A stretch of 40,083 nucleotides of DNA from Alphaproteobacteria bacterium (GTDB taxonomy: Bacteria > Pseudomonadota > Alphaproteobacteria > Rickettsiales > SXRF01). The stretch lies in the NCBI GenBank assembly GCA_013288305.1, contig JABDCD010000008.1, positions 1 through 40,083 of the forward strand, written 5' to 3'. Shown one piece after another: positions 23,301-33,945 of the stretch. The translations under genes were made by a program, and so were the position numbers. The notes beneath the pieces were generated by a model. It made no database searches. It was not told the origin of the DNA and saw nothing but the letters and a program-made list of their open reading frames with translations. Positions within the stretch are counted from its first letter, which is position 1. Each line of letters begins with the position of its first letter.

Positions 23301-24740
23301 ATGGAAAACGATCCGGCACAGTTCATCGCCATAGCCCAGGACATGGAATCCGCCATGCGCCAGTTGGAACTGGCCGACATCGAGGAACCCGCGCCGCAGG
23401 AATCGCCGGACGAGGAACGCAAAATCCTGCGCTGGCTCGGCAACCTTCCCTCCGCCACGATGCCGCTGGAAGACTGGCTCGAGGCCGCACCGCCGCCGGA
23501 AGCGCTGGCGCGGGCGACCAGCCTGTCGCAGCTGATCCAGCTTTTCATCCGCAAGCTGAAGCGCGCGCGCAAAAAAAATCCTAAAATCCTGCACGAAGAC
23601 GCCGCCATCGAGGACGCCGCCCATGCCGCCGCCGCCATGACGCAGGCCGTGGCCGAACATGCGCTGTTCGCGCTGCCGGACAATCACCCCAGGATTAAAT
23701 CGCTCGAAGCGTCCATCGCTGGGCTGCCGCCGCAGGCCGAGATGCGCCAGTCGCAATCGGTGAAGCGCCTGGTCGAGACGCTGGAGACCGGCTTCGAACG
23801 TGTCTCCGGTAAAAACATCAGCGGCAAATCCCCCCCCGAAAAACTGGCCGAGATGAGCAGGCGCATCGAGGTCACGGCGCGTAAGCTGCGCTCGATAGAC
23901 AGCCTGGAGCCGCCCGCCCGCGAGGAATCGGTCGAGCTGGCGCGCGAAATCCTGCGCCGCCTGAAAAACCTCGGCTTCAGCGACAAGCCGGTGAAGGAAA
24001 TGATCGACGCCGGGCGCCCCGAAGACAAGGCGGCGCTGGCGCAGAAGATCGAGGAAATGGCCGACATGTACAAAAACCTGGTGCAGGAAGCGGCGCAGAT
24101 CAACCCGAATATCCTGCAGGACAAGCGCATCAAGGACGCCAGCGACGCCGTCAGCACTTTCTCCCATGCCGTCCAGCTGATGGCCGCCAAGGAAATGCCG
24201 ACCAGCGCCGCCGCCACGCAACAGATTTCCGCCGCCGAGGGCAAGCAGCTGGACGATCTGCACCAGCGTATGGCCGAGCGGCTGGAGAGCATCGAGCGCG
24301 GCCTCAACGCCGCCAAGGAATTACTCGATCAGCAGCAGGAGCAACAGCAGGACGATCTGGCGCAGGAGGCAGCGGAAGCAGCGGCGCAACACGCCGACCA
24401 CGCGCATCGCCGCAAGAAAAAACGCAAAAAGCGCGGCGGTGGTTCGGCGACCGGCGCCGGCAAAAAACAAGCCAAGCACATCGCCACGTCCGATGCCAAA
24501 GTGGCCAAGGAATCCGCCATGGTGCATCTCGTGCACGGGCTCAACGCCGAGGCGCTGGCCGCCGTCAAACAACTGGGCGGTTCATTGCTGGGCATCAGCA
24601 ACCAGGCAAAGGAGATCGGGGCATCGCTGGCCAACGTCTCATCCACCGACAAAATCGCCCCCGACGACAAAACCGTTAGCCAGCGCGTCATCGAAACCGA
24701 ACTGCAAAAAGGCCCGCGTAATCAGGGGCCGGGGGTTTAG
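23301..24740 (+). CDS. large helical/coiled-coil protein with an internal repeat, unknown function
   Basis: The 479-residue soluble protein is not recognised. It is almost entirely helical. An internal duplication is visible: NPKILHEDAAIEDAAHAAAA (about 94) aligns with NPNILQDKRIKDASDAVSTF (about 271), each continuing into a Met/Gln/Ala helix (TQAVAEHAL and SHAVQLMAA) and each preceded by a Lys/Met-rich helix. A Gln-rich coiled coil (LLDQQQEQQQDDLAQEAAEA) is followed by a strongly basic HRRKKKRKKRGGGSATGAG segment (about 372-390) that could bind nucleic acid, and then a C-terminal helical domain. It follows the 22615 gene by five bases and is probably in the same operon. A twin-hairpin element lies immediately downstream. 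Confidence 0.7.
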   Translation: MENDPAQFIAIAQDMESAMRQLELADIEEPAPQESPDEERKILRWLGNLPSATMPLEDWLEAAPPPEALARATSLSQLIQLFIRKLKRARKKNPKILHEDAAIEDAAHAAAAMTQAVAEHALFALPDNHPRIKSLEASIAGLPPQAEMRQSQSVKRLVETLETGFERVSGKNISGKSPPEKLAEMSRRIEVTARKLRSIDSLEPPAREESVELAREILRRLKNLGFSDKPVKEMIDAGRPEDKAALAQKIEEMADMYKNLVQEAAQINPNILQDKRIKDASDAVSTFSHAVQLMAAKEMPTSAAATQQISAAEGKQLDDLHQRMAERLESIERGLNAAKELLDQQQEQQQDDLAQEAAEAAAQHADHAHRRKKKRKKRGGGSATGAGKKQAKHIATSDAKVAKESAMVHLVHGLNAEALAAVKQLGGSLLGISNQAKEIGASLANVSSTDKIAPDDKTVSQRVIETELQKGPRNQGPGV

Positions 24741-24745
24741 CTACA

Positions 24746-24831
24746 AATCCTGTGGGCTGCGAAGCAGCAGCACAGGATCTTTCTATCCATTTGCACGAGA
24801 TCCTGCGCTCGCGTTTGCGCGCCGCAGGATT
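24746..24831. repeat. twin-hairpin element, copy 1
   Basis: First hairpin AATCCTGTG...CACAGGAT (24746-24779), linker CTTTCTATCCATTTGCACGA, second hairpin GATCCTGCG...CGCAGGATT (to 24831). Copy 2 at 38338-38427 has the same layout and nearly the same linker. It sits between convergent genes and ends five bases before the gltP stop codon, so it is likely to serve as a bidirectional terminator. Confidence 0.9.
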
Positions 24832-24835
24832 ATGC

Positions 24836-26122
24836 CTACCGCTCCATATCCTTATAAAGTCCCCTATCAAACGTCCCTTCCGACTTATCGACCAGCAGCG
24901 TAATCACCGAATCGCCGGTGATGTTGACCGTCGTGCGCAGCATGTCGAGGATGCGATCGACGCCGGCGATCAGGGCGATGCCGTCGAGCGGCAGGCCGAC
25001 CGAGGTCAGCACCATGCCCATCATGATGAGCGACCCGCCGGGAATGCCCGCCGCGCCGATGGAGCCCAGCGTCGCCGTCAGCACGAGGACGAGCATATGG
25101 TGCGTGTCGATGGGAATATTATAGGCCTGCGAGAAAAACAGCGCGCAGATGCCCAGGTAAATCGCCGTGCCATCCATGTTGATCGAGGCCCCCAGCGGCA
25201 GCACGAACGAGGTGGAACTTTTGGACACGCCGATACTCTCATTGACCACACGCATGGCGGTCGACAGTGTCGCCTTGCTGCTGCTGGTGGAAAACGCCAA
25301 CAGCTGCGGCTCGACCATCTTGCGGTAGAACGGAAACGGCGACATGCGCCCGAACACGACGATCATGATGCCAAACAATATATATTGCGTCGCCAGCGCG
25401 CCGACCACCGTGCCGACCAGCTTGAGCAGCGCCATCAATATATCCATGCCCTGCGTGCCGACCACCCATGACGTCAGCGCGAACACGCCGTAGGGCGAAA
25501 AGCGGATAATGGTTTCGATCAGGCGGAATACCAGCATCGCCGCCTGCCGGAACAGATCGCCCAGCATCTGCGTCTTGGCACCCAGCCCATTGAGCACGAC
25601 GCCGACGAAAATGGCGAAGACCACCACTTGCAGAATTTGATCATCGGCCATCGCTTTCACGACATTTTCCGGCACCATGTTCACCAGCATCTGCACCATG
25701 CTGAAATCCTGCGCCGCCGCTGCCGGGGCCGCCGCCGCGACATGCGCCTTGAGCGACGACAGATCGACGCCGACGCCGGGATGAAATACCGTGCCGAACG
25801 CCAGGCCGATACACACGGCAAAGGCGCCGGTCATCAGGAAGGCGCCGACGGCTTTGAGCCCGATGCGCTTGAACGCTTCGGCGTTGGTCATGCTGATGAT
25901 GCCGGAAATCAGCGAGAAGAAAATCAGCGGCACCACCACCATCTTGATCAGCTTGATGAACACCGTGCCCACCGGCTTGACATACTCGGTCAGCAGCGTC
26001 TTGCCGTCGATGCCCAGCGGATTATTGGCCGTCATCGGCCCGACGGCGAACCCGAAAGCGATGCCGAGCAACAACCCGAGCAATACGCGGAACCACAATT
26101 TTCCTAACAACGCTTTGGCCAT
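24836..26122 (-). CDS. dicarboxylate/amino acid:cation symporter (GltP/DctA family)
   Basis: This is an inner-membrane secondary transporter that takes up acidic amino acids or C4-dicarboxylates with H+ or Na+. The 428-residue product has the family signatures in order: YVKPVGTVFIKLIKMVVVPL, AFSTSSSKATLSTAM (the Ser-rich re-entrant loop), FVLPLGASINMDGTAIYLGI (NMDGT motif), SIGAAGIPGGSLIMM (second hairpin loop) and IAGVDRILDMLRTTVNITGD. Eight or so membrane helices are evident. An Ala-rich insert (LKAHVAAAAPAAAAQDFS) lies in the periplasmic loop after helix 4. AGGAGG precedes the start. The exact substrate (glutamate, aspartate, succinate) cannot be told from sequence. The TAXI gene ends 58 bases upstream in the same direction. 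Confidence 0.93.
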   Translation of the reverse strand: MAKALLGKLWFRVLLGLLLGIAFGFAVGPMTANNPLGIDGKTLLTEYVKPVGTVFIKLIKMVVVPLIFFSLISGIISMTNAEAFKRIGLKAVGAFLMTGAFAVCIGLAFGTVFHPGVGVDLSSLKAHVAAAAPAAAAQDFSMVQMLVNMVPENVVKAMADDQILQVVVFAIFVGVVLNGLGAKTQMLGDLFRQAAMLVFRLIETIIRFSPYGVFALTSWVVGTQGMDILMALLKLVGTVVGALATQYILFGIMIVVFGRMSPFPFYRKMVEPQLLAFSTSSSKATLSTAMRVVNESIGVSKSSTSFVLPLGASINMDGTAIYLGICALFFSQAYNIPIDTHHMLVLVLTATLGSIGAAGIPGGSLIMMGMVLTSVGLPLDGIALIAGVDRILDMLRTTVNITGDSVITLLVDKSEGTFDRGLYKDMER

Positions 26123-26180
26123 GTGCCTCCTGATATGGGGAAATTGAAAAGACAGTGGTGTTTACAGTAAAAGAGGGGGC

Positions 26181-27143
26181 TTAGTCAACCCACCCCTTCT
26201 CCTTATAATATTTGAACGCGCCGGGATGGGTGGGAATGGCGGCGGCGTTGCGCGCCATGCGGTTGGCGTCGAGGGTGGCGAACACCGGGTGGAGGGTTTT
26301 GAAATTATCGAGATTGTCGAACACCGCCTTCACGATCTGGTAGACGATTCCGTCATCGAGGTCGGCCGAGGCGACCAGCACCGCGCGCACGCCGAAGGTC
26401 TTGACGTCCTTGGGATTGCCGGCATACATGCCGCCGGGAATCGCCGCATGGGAATAAAACGGATGCTCGGCGATGAGCTTGTCGATCACCGGCCCGCTGA
26501 CATCGACCAGCCGCGTCGGGCACTGGCTGGTGATCTGCTGGATGGCGCCGTTGGGATGGCCGCCGGCATAAATCAGCGCGTCGATCTTGCCGCTGCACAG
26601 CGCCTGCGCCTGGTCGCTGGATTTAAGGTCGGCGACATTGGCGAAGGTCTTGCTGTTCCAGCCCTTGCGCTCCATCAATTCTTCCATGGTCGCCCGCGGG
26701 CCGGAGCCGGGCGCACCCATATAAACGCGCTTGCCCTTTAAATCATCGAAGGTTTTGATCCCCGCATCCTTGCGCGCCACCACCGTGAACGGCTCGGCAT
26801 GGAGCGAGAAGACGACGCGCAGGTTTTTATCCGCTCCGACATCGGAAAATATTTCGCTGCCGGTATAGGCGTAATAGAGCAGGTCGGATTGCACGACGCC
26901 GAGGTCGAGGTCGCCCTTGCGGATGGCTTCGAGATTATTGATCGATCCGCCGGTAGATTCGACGGTGCAGCGGATGCCGTGCTCCTTGCGCCCGCGATTG
27001 ACCAGCCGGCAGATCGCCCCGCCCGCCGGATAATACACGCCGGTGACGCCCGCCGTGCCGATGGTGACGATCTTCTCGGCGGCCTGGGCAGCAGAAGTCG
27101 CCAGCGATAGCGCGGCAAAAACAAATAGTATTCTGGTAAACAT
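26181..27143 (-). CDS. TAXI-family TRAP transporter solute-binding protein
   Basis: This is a periplasmic binding protein. An N-terminal signal peptide (MFTRILFVFAALSLATSAAQA-A) precedes the mature domain starting EKIVTIGTAGVTGVYYPAGG, the TAXI signature in which T-x-x-x-G-x-Y-x-x-G contacts the ligand. CTVESTGGSINNLEAIRKGD, LGVVQSDLLYYAYTG and KRVYMGAPGSGPRATMEELM are further family blocks. TAXI proteins normally work with a fused TRAP membrane protein; none is present here. Instead a GltP-type symporter is next downstream, so the pair may share an acidic substrate or the binding protein may have a sensing role. No Shine-Dalgarno is visible before the ATG, and a heptamer array lies about 20 bases upstream. 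Confidence 0.9.
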   Translation of the reverse strand: MFTRILFVFAALSLATSAAQAAEKIVTIGTAGVTGVYYPAGGAICRLVNRGRKEHGIRCTVESTGGSINNLEAIRKGDLDLGVVQSDLLYYAYTGSEIFSDVGADKNLRVVFSLHAEPFTVVARKDAGIKTFDDLKGKRVYMGAPGSGPRATMEELMERKGWNSKTFANVADLKSSDQAQALCSGKIDALIYAGGHPNGAIQQITSQCPTRLVDVSGPVIDKLIAEHPFYSHAAIPGGMYAGNPKDVKTFGVRAVLVASADLDDGIVYQIVKAVFDNLDNFKTLHPVFATLDANRMARNAAAIPTHPGAFKYYKEKGWVD

Positions 27144-27165
27144 GCGTAATTAGGGTGCTTTTTTT

Positions 27166-27200
27166 ACTGCCAACTGTCAACTGGTAACTGTCAACTAACT
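27166..27200. repeat. single-arm heptamer array after the diguanylate cyclase gene
   Basis: ACTGCCA, ACTGTCA, ACTGGTA, ACTGTCA, ACTAACT: five tandem 7-base words, the same word family as the pdxJ element (ACTGCCA is the complement of TGGCAGT). It overlaps the stop codon of the GGDEF gene and fills the gap to the TAXI gene. No opposite arm is present. Confidence 0.8.
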
Positions 27201-27893
27201 CCCCGCCTTCGCCCGTCTCTTATCGACATACATCGACATGTCGGCGGAGGCCAGGGCGGCTTCGGCGTCGTCGCCGCTTTTGATGGAGTAATAGCCGTAG
27301 GCGGTGGTGACGTAGAGGTGCGTGCCGTTGAAAACGAACGGGGTTTTCTGCAGCTTTTCGACGATTTTGGCGCCGCGCAGCTTGGCGGCTTCTTCGCTGG
27401 CGTAATACATGATGACGGCGAATTCATCGCCGCCGATGCGCGCCAGGAAATCCGATTCGCGCATGGTGGTCGATAATATCTGCGAGATATGGCGGATGGC
27501 GAGGTCGCCCGCCGAATGGCCGTACTGGTCGTTGATTTCCTTGAAATCGTTGATGTCGAAATAAAGGATGGTAGAGGGATGGCCATAGCGCTCATGCATG
27601 GTGATCGCCCACGACATGCGGCGCATGAAGGCGCGGCGGTTGGGAATCGGCGCGACGCAATCGACGTCAACCAGCCGCTCGATTTCGGCCAGGCTTTCCT
27701 TGGTGCGCGACAAATCGCGGCTGACGTCGTCGAGCTTTTCCAGCAGCGCCGACACCGCCAGATTGACCGACGGCGTCATCTCTTGCTCGGGAATGCCCAG
27801 CATGGCCAGCCGCTCGGCGATTTTCGCCTGCGGGCCCGGTTTTTTATCGGTTGTCCCAGCCTTGGACACTTCCTTCACTGCGTCTGGCGCCAT
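27195..27893 (-). CDS. diguanylate cyclase (GGDEF domain)
   Basis: This enzyme makes the second messenger c-di-GMP from two GTP. The 232-residue protein (start MAPDAVKEV at 27893, AGGAG five bases upstream) has an N-terminal helical segment (about 25-75, VSALLEKLDDVSRDLSRTKE, probably a dimerising coiled coil) and a C-terminal GGDEF domain. PIPNRRAFMRRM, ILYFDINDFKEINDQYGHSA (metal-binding Asp, substrate Asn and Asp) and ARIGGDEFAVIMYY are intact. RESD lies exactly five residues before GGDEF, so the inhibitory I-site (RxxD) is present. There is no membrane segment or sensor domain; it is cytoplasmic. The stop codon falls in a heptamer repeat. Confidence 0.92.
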   Translation of the reverse strand: MAPDAVKEVSKAGTTDKKPGPQAKIAERLAMLGIPEQEMTPSVNLAVSALLEKLDDVSRDLSRTKESLAEIERLVDVDCVAPIPNRRAFMRRMSWAITMHERYGHPSTILYFDINDFKEINDQYGHSAGDLAIRHISQILSTTMRESDFLARIGGDEFAVIMYYASEEAAKLRGAKIVEKLQKTPFVFNGTHLYVTTAYGYYSIKSGDDAEAALASADMSMYVDKRRAKAGS

Positions 27894-28016
27894 AACTCTC
27901 CTTAAAATCAACACTAGCTATAGCATTAAATGATTCTAAACAAAAGCATATTATTTAGCGCATTCATTGACTTTTCGGGCGGATATTGTAGGTTCTGCCC
28001 AACTTGTGAGGAAATT

Positions 28017-28502
28017 ATGAGCAAAAAAATCGCTCCCGTCGCCATCATCATGGGCAGCACGTCCGACTGGGAGACCATGCGGCACGCCGCAAATATGCTG
28101 GATAGTTTGAAAATTTCCTATGACAAGCGCGTCGTCTCCGCTCACCGCACGCCGGATCGGCTCTACGAATTCGCCAGAACCGCGCGCAAAAAAGGCGTTA
28201 AGATCATCATCGCCGGGGCCGGCGGCGCGGCGCATCTGCCCGGCATGACCGCGTCGATGACCACCCTCCCCGTCCTCGGCGTCCCCGTCGAAAGCAAAAC
28301 GCTGGCCGGCATCGACAGCCTGCTTTCCATCGTCCAGATGCCCTGCGGCATCCCGGTGGGAACGCTCGCCATCGGCAAGGCCGGCGCCGCCAACGCCGGG
28401 CTGCTGGCCGCGTCGATACTGGCGCTTCAGGATGAAAAACTGGCTGGCCGGCTGCAGAAATGGCGCCAAAAGCAAACGGCGGGCGTAGCCAAAAAACCAT
28501 GA
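28017..28502 (+). CDS. purE: N5-carboxyaminoimidazole ribonucleotide mutase
   Basis: Class I PurE rearranges N5-CAIR to CAIR in purine synthesis, working with PurK. The 161-residue product carries [35 protein letters not shown] and [20 protein letters not shown] with the catalytic Ser and His. [20 protein letters not shown] and [20 protein letters not shown] follow. ATG 28017 has GAGG six bases upstream; the longer track start at 27930 adds unrelated residues. The stop overlaps purK by ATGA, the usual purE-purK coupling. Confidence 0.96.
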   Translation: MSKKIAPVAIIMGSTSDWETMRHAANMLDSLKISYDKRVVSAHRTPDRLYEFARTARKKGVKIIIAGAGGAAHLPGMTASMTTLPVLGVPVESKTLAGIDSLLSIVQMPCGIPVGTLAIGKAGAANAGLLAASILALQDEKLAGRLQKWRQKQTAGVAKKP

Positions 28503-29551
28503 TTCCCCCCGCTTCCACCATCGGCATTTTAGGCGGCGGGCAGTTAGGCCGGATGCTGGCCATCGCCGCAGCCAAGCTGGGCTATCACGCCCATATCTAT
28601 TGCCCGGAAAAAGACTGCCCGGCCGCCGAAGTCGCCAAATTCACCACCGTCGCCGCTTACGATGACCGCACGGCGCTTAAGGCATTTGCCAAGTCCGTCG
28701 ATGTCATCACCTACGAATTCGAGAATATCCCGGTCGCGGCGCTGGGAGCGATTGCCGGTAAAATAAAGCCGGATATTTCCATATTGGAATTATGCCAGCA
28801 TCGTGTGCTGGAGAAACAAGCCGTCAATAGATTGGGCATCGCCACCGCGCCGTTCGTGCCGGTGCATTCCAAAAAAGAATTGCTCGCCGCAGCAAAATCG
28901 CTGGGCCTGCCCGCCGTGCTGAAAACCGCCAGAATGGGCTATGATGGAAAGGGGCAAACTACATTAAAGAGTCTATCCATGATCGAAACGGCCTGGAAGG
29001 GGATAAATGCAGCGGAGGCAATCCTCGAATCCTTCATCACCTTCCGCATGGAAATCTCAGTGATTGTAGCCCGCGATGCGAAGGGCACCATGGCATGTTA
29101 CTGCCCGGTGCAAAACATCCATAAGAACCACATATTATCCGAAACCATCGCCCCTGCGTCTATTTCACCGTCGCTGGCCAAAAAAGCGGAAAAAATCGCC
29201 CGCGCCATTGCCGAAGGCTTAAGCCTGGTCGGCATCATGGCGGTGGAAATGTTTGTAACTCAGGATGATAAACTCCTCGTTAACGAGCTGGCGCCCCGCC
29301 CGCACAACTCCGGTCACTGGACCATCGACGCCTGCGTCACCTCGCAATTCGAGCAAACCATCCGCGCTGTCTGTGGCCTGCCTCTGGGATCGACCAGACG
29401 TTTGTGCAATGCAAGAATGATTAATTTAATTGGCGATGATATAAAGGATTGGCAGCGCTACACCGCCATGCCCAATGCCAAATTACATTTATATGGGAAA
29501 AAAGAATCCCGGGCAGGACGAAAAATGGGGCATGTGACGTTTATATATTAG
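28499..29551 (+). CDS. purK: N5-carboxyaminoimidazole ribonucleotide synthase
   Basis: PurK is an ATP-grasp enzyme that carboxylates AIR using bicarbonate. From [20 protein letters not shown] (residues 1-20), the 350-residue protein shows the dinucleotide-like GGGQLG loop, [36 protein letters not shown], the ATP-grasp core ([20 protein letters not shown]), and the metal/ATP site [20 protein letters not shown], followed by [17 protein letters not shown]. The end ([17 protein letters not shown]) matches the conserved R-GRKMGH tail. It is coupled to purE by ATGA. Confidence 0.96.
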   Translation: MIPPASTIGILGGGQLGRMLAIAAAKLGYHAHIYCPEKDCPAAEVAKFTTVAAYDDRTALKAFAKSVDVITYEFENIPVAALGAIAGKIKPDISILELCQHRVLEKQAVNRLGIATAPFVPVHSKKELLAAAKSLGLPAVLKTARMGYDGKGQTTLKSLSMIETAWKGINAAEAILESFITFRMEISVIVARDAKGTMACYCPVQNIHKNHILSETIAPASISPSLAKKAEKIARAIAEGLSLVGIMAVEMFVTQDDKLLVNELAPRPHNSGHWTIDACVTSQFEQTIRAVCGLPLGSTRRLCNARMINLIGDDIKDWQRYTAMPNAKLHLYGKKESRAGRKMGHVTFIY

Positions 29552-29580
29552 TTGATTTTAATAATTAATTATAGTTTAAT
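29552..29580 (+). promoter_or_regulatory. sigma70-type promoter after purK
   Basis: TTGATT (29552-29557), 17-base AT-rich spacer, TTTAAT (29575-29580), immediately after the purK stop and 35 bases upstream of the next gene. Confidence 0.5.
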
Positions 29581-29615
29581 AATCAAAGTTTAAAATTTAG
29601 AAGAGGAAGAAAACA

Positions 29616-30251
29616 ATGCGCAACCCATCGGGATGGCAAGGGAAAACCGGAGACTCAAAAAAAATGCTTAAAAAGCTTATTCAGAGAGTGCAGGAAAGCG
29701 GAATTGGACAGAAGTCCAACTTCAATGATACTCATCGGATGCGGGCTGCTAAACCGTCAACAAAACCGGAACCTTTTCCACGCAGTGATCAGGAAGTGGC
29801 GTTATTAGAAAGATTGGCCTCAAGTCTTTCTTCTGAAAGGAGAAAATATTCGCCAACACTAATAGCGTTGCAAGACAATGCACTTCAAGAAGTACTTAAA
29901 GAAGAAGGAATTGCATTATCCGTCCCTGATTTTGAATTGATTATTACTAACTTTCAAACCCAGGTGGTCAAAAATTACCGCGCCGCACAGGAAGCGTGGG
30001 AAGATAATAAAAAGGGTAATTACGCCAAGAATCTTGCAATGGCGTTTGGCGGGCTTAAAACCGTTATCCTGAGATTGCAGGATATACATAAAAAATTAAC
30101 GCCATGGATTGATACACATCAAAAGGATAATCTCGCACCGGGAATGATAGCGATTGAAAGTATCTTCCGGGATATGAATACACTCTTAACAGAGATGAAA
30201 CAGCTCGATAAGGCGAAACCGGGTACCAGCGCAGCGCCACCTTTAAAATAG
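29616..30251 (+). CDS. unknown soluble helical protein
   Basis: I do not recognise this 211-residue protein. It has a basic, disordered N-terminus (MRNPSGWQGKTGDSKKMLKK and a Pro/Lys-rich stretch to about 55). A helical body follows (LLERLASSLSSERRKYSPTL, FQTQVVKNYRAAQEAWEDNK, FGGLKTVILRLQDIHKKLTP) and then a short Pro/Ala tail. There are no Cys, no signal peptide and no membrane helices. GAGGAAG precedes the ATG and a candidate promoter lies just upstream. It is AT-rich compared with purK and fumC on either side, so it may be an acquired gene placed between two core genes. Confidence 0.65.
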   Translation: MRNPSGWQGKTGDSKKMLKKLIQRVQESGIGQKSNFNDTHRMRAAKPSTKPEPFPRSDQEVALLERLASSLSSERRKYSPTLIALQDNALQEVLKEEGIALSVPDFELIITNFQTQVVKNYRAAQEAWEDNKKGNYAKNLAMAFGGLKTVILRLQDIHKKLTPWIDTHQKDNLAPGMIAIESIFRDMNTLLTEMKQLDKAKPGTSAAPPLK

Positions 30252-30285
30252 GGCAGTTGCCGAAAAATGATGCTCACGACAATTT

Positions 30286-30344
30286 CAGGTGACAGGCGAC
30301 AGGCGACAGGTTACAGATTCTGACATCTGACCTCTGTCACCTGA
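30286..30344. repeat. heptamer-array inverted element before fumC
   Basis: GTGACAG, GCGACAG, GCGACAG, GTTACAG (7-base period), an AT-rich centre, then CTGTCAC and CTGA. The outer 11 bases TCAGGTGACAG and CTGTCACCTGA pair perfectly. It ends five bases before the fumC start codon and leaves no room for a normal Shine-Dalgarno. Confidence 0.85.
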
Positions 30345-30349
30345 TACCT

Positions 30350-31737
<1,388 letters not shown>

Positions 31738-31741
<4 letters not shown>

Positions 31742-33945
31742 TGCACTGAACTCGTTGGCGGCTCGGCTTCGCGGAGGAGTTTCTTCATCTCTTCCTGCTC
31801 GGCATGGCTTATAGAGGGGCGAGTCGCTGTATCGGAGTAAGCACCACGCCTGGCTATATTATAGGGATTTTCCAACGATGCGCCGTCGCCGCCTCTCGCT
31901 TTGGCCGGTCTTCCGCTGAAAGTGCGTTCTTGCCAGCTAAGCTCCGATTTTCTTTTATCCTCTTCCATCTGTGATTCGGTTTCCTCGAATATGTCGGGCT
32001 TGGCGCGGTCGAGCGTGTTCCGCCGCTCGCCTTCCGCCTCGCGCGCGGGATCGGCCAGCTTCCGGCCCCATACGGTGCGCCATACTTCACCCGCGCCTGC
32101 CGTGAATTCACCCAGGTTGAGGCTGGTTGCACCATCGATCATGCGCTCGGACGCCATATCCATCTTGCCGGTATCCCATTTCAGCGACGCTTCTCCCTTG
32201 GCCATCATGTAAGGCGTGTAGGACATGGAAGCGCGCGCGAAAGGGTGAGTGAAGCGTTTGAAACTTTCCTTGCCGAAAGGCGAGTCTTTATCGTCTTTAA
32301 ATCCCAGAAAATTTTTAATGCCCACACCGAACTGGCCTAAATTCTGATCCAATTTTTTAGATAATGGGGTCAATCGCTTGGCAGCCTGATGCTGAGCCTC
32401 GCCAAGCCAGTCAGAGCCTTGGCCCAGTAAAGTGGTTCCCGTATGGTACGGATGAAATTTAGGCCCGGCCTGCACCGCCTCCTCAAGTTTGGTAGGGTCA
32501 AGATGGGTGGCGGGATTGGAGCTGTTGAGCATCGCAGGTTTTCCATCCACCGTTATCGTGCTTAAACGACGTGGCAACCTGGTACGTTCAAAGGGATTGC
32601 CATTATTATTGCGAACCATAAACGCCGGATCGTAGCGCGAGAAAGCGACCTCTTCATCACGCCTCATGTGTCCGTGAATAATGTCGTTGGCATAGACGGC
32701 GTCACGGCCATTTTTCTTCGCATGCGTCATCACGCCAAGATCGCGATTGATGAACAGGCCGCGATGCTTGCCCTGGGTTGAGCGGGTAATCCAGAAGAAC
32801 GGCACGGCCGGCGTCATGGTAATCACCCCTTTCACCACGCTGCGCGCCACCCATTTTCCTATATCCGCCACCGAACCCAGCACGCCCCTTTTGGGATCGG
32901 GATCGGCGGCGCCATACAGATGGTCGGGCTTGCCGGCAAGGATATGCGCCATATGGTCGTACCATTCACGGTACATCAGCGTGCCGATGTTATAGGCGGT
33001 GAAACGCCCTTGCAAATCGGCCATGCCTTCCAGATTGTAATTGCCGATAACCCGGCCTTCTTTATTGACCTTAAAGCTACCGCCATTAAGCTGGCGGTCA
33101 AAATCGTATTTGAAGCCGGGGCTTACCTTGTCGATCAGCGAACGCTGGCCTTTCATGTAATAGGCGTAAGGGATGGCCACCGCCCAGTCCTCGCCACCGC
33201 GGAGACTTACATATTCCCATAGTTTTTTACCTATGCCTTTAATGGTTTCAGGCAATTTCACATGGCCTTTTTCGTCTCTCCACTCTTTCTTGACGCTGGG
33301 ATCGAAGAAGCCGATGATATCGCGGCCAAAGGCATCGCCGACGCTGGCGCAGAAGAAATCGAAGGTAATATTGACCGCCTCATCGCCCAGGGTGCGCCCC
33401 CAGTTGTTACCCACGCGTTTGTATTGCGTGTCGCGGAAGAGCACGGCTTTTTCGCCGAACGCCAGTTTGATGGGTTTACCGACCACGCTGTCGATGATCT
33501 TGGCGATGGTTTTAAGCGGGTTGCCCCTATAGCCGTCTTTGGCTACGGCAAACGGAAGTTGCTCCCCTAGTGATCTTTTAAGAAAATATCCATGCCCCCC
33601 CTGGGTGCCACCATGCATCCATTTACTGGTCAGCATTCCGCCGGCGGTAAAAAACGCCGCACCCAAAAGGCCGCGTGAAAAGGTGCGGATGGCCAGGCGC
33701 TTCCCCCGATCCTCCATCCATGGATGGCCGTGCGCGGCGTTTTGCCCGGCTTCTTCCCATGCCTTGGCCGTTAAGGCGGAAGCAGCCGCAGTTTGGGGGC
33801 CATAGGCGCCGAGCGCGGCCTGGTTGAAATCCTGGGCGGAGACGGCATCGGGCACAGCCACTCCTTGCGCAGGCTGCGGGGACGTTTGAGCGTCCGGCGC
33901 TGCGGGATTGTCTTTTTTATCTTTGTCAATCAAATAATTAACCAT
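31738..33945 (-). CDS. large protein of unknown function
   Basis: I do not recognise this family. I chose [20 protein letters not shown] at 33945 (735 residues); the track start at 34005 is a TTG without support. The product starts with a disordered Pro/Ala/Gln region. A Gly-rich, partly hydrophobic segment follows ([20 protein letters not shown], about 92-112) and then a long mixed alpha/beta body: [60 protein letters not shown], and a semi-hydrophobic [20 protein letters not shown]. The tail is charged and disordered ([20 protein letters not shown]). There is no signal peptide. It is divergent from another unknown large gene (34212) that has a similar Gly-rich hydrophobic stretch and a disordered tail; the two may work together. 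Its stop shares TTAA with the fumC stop. Confidence 0.7.
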
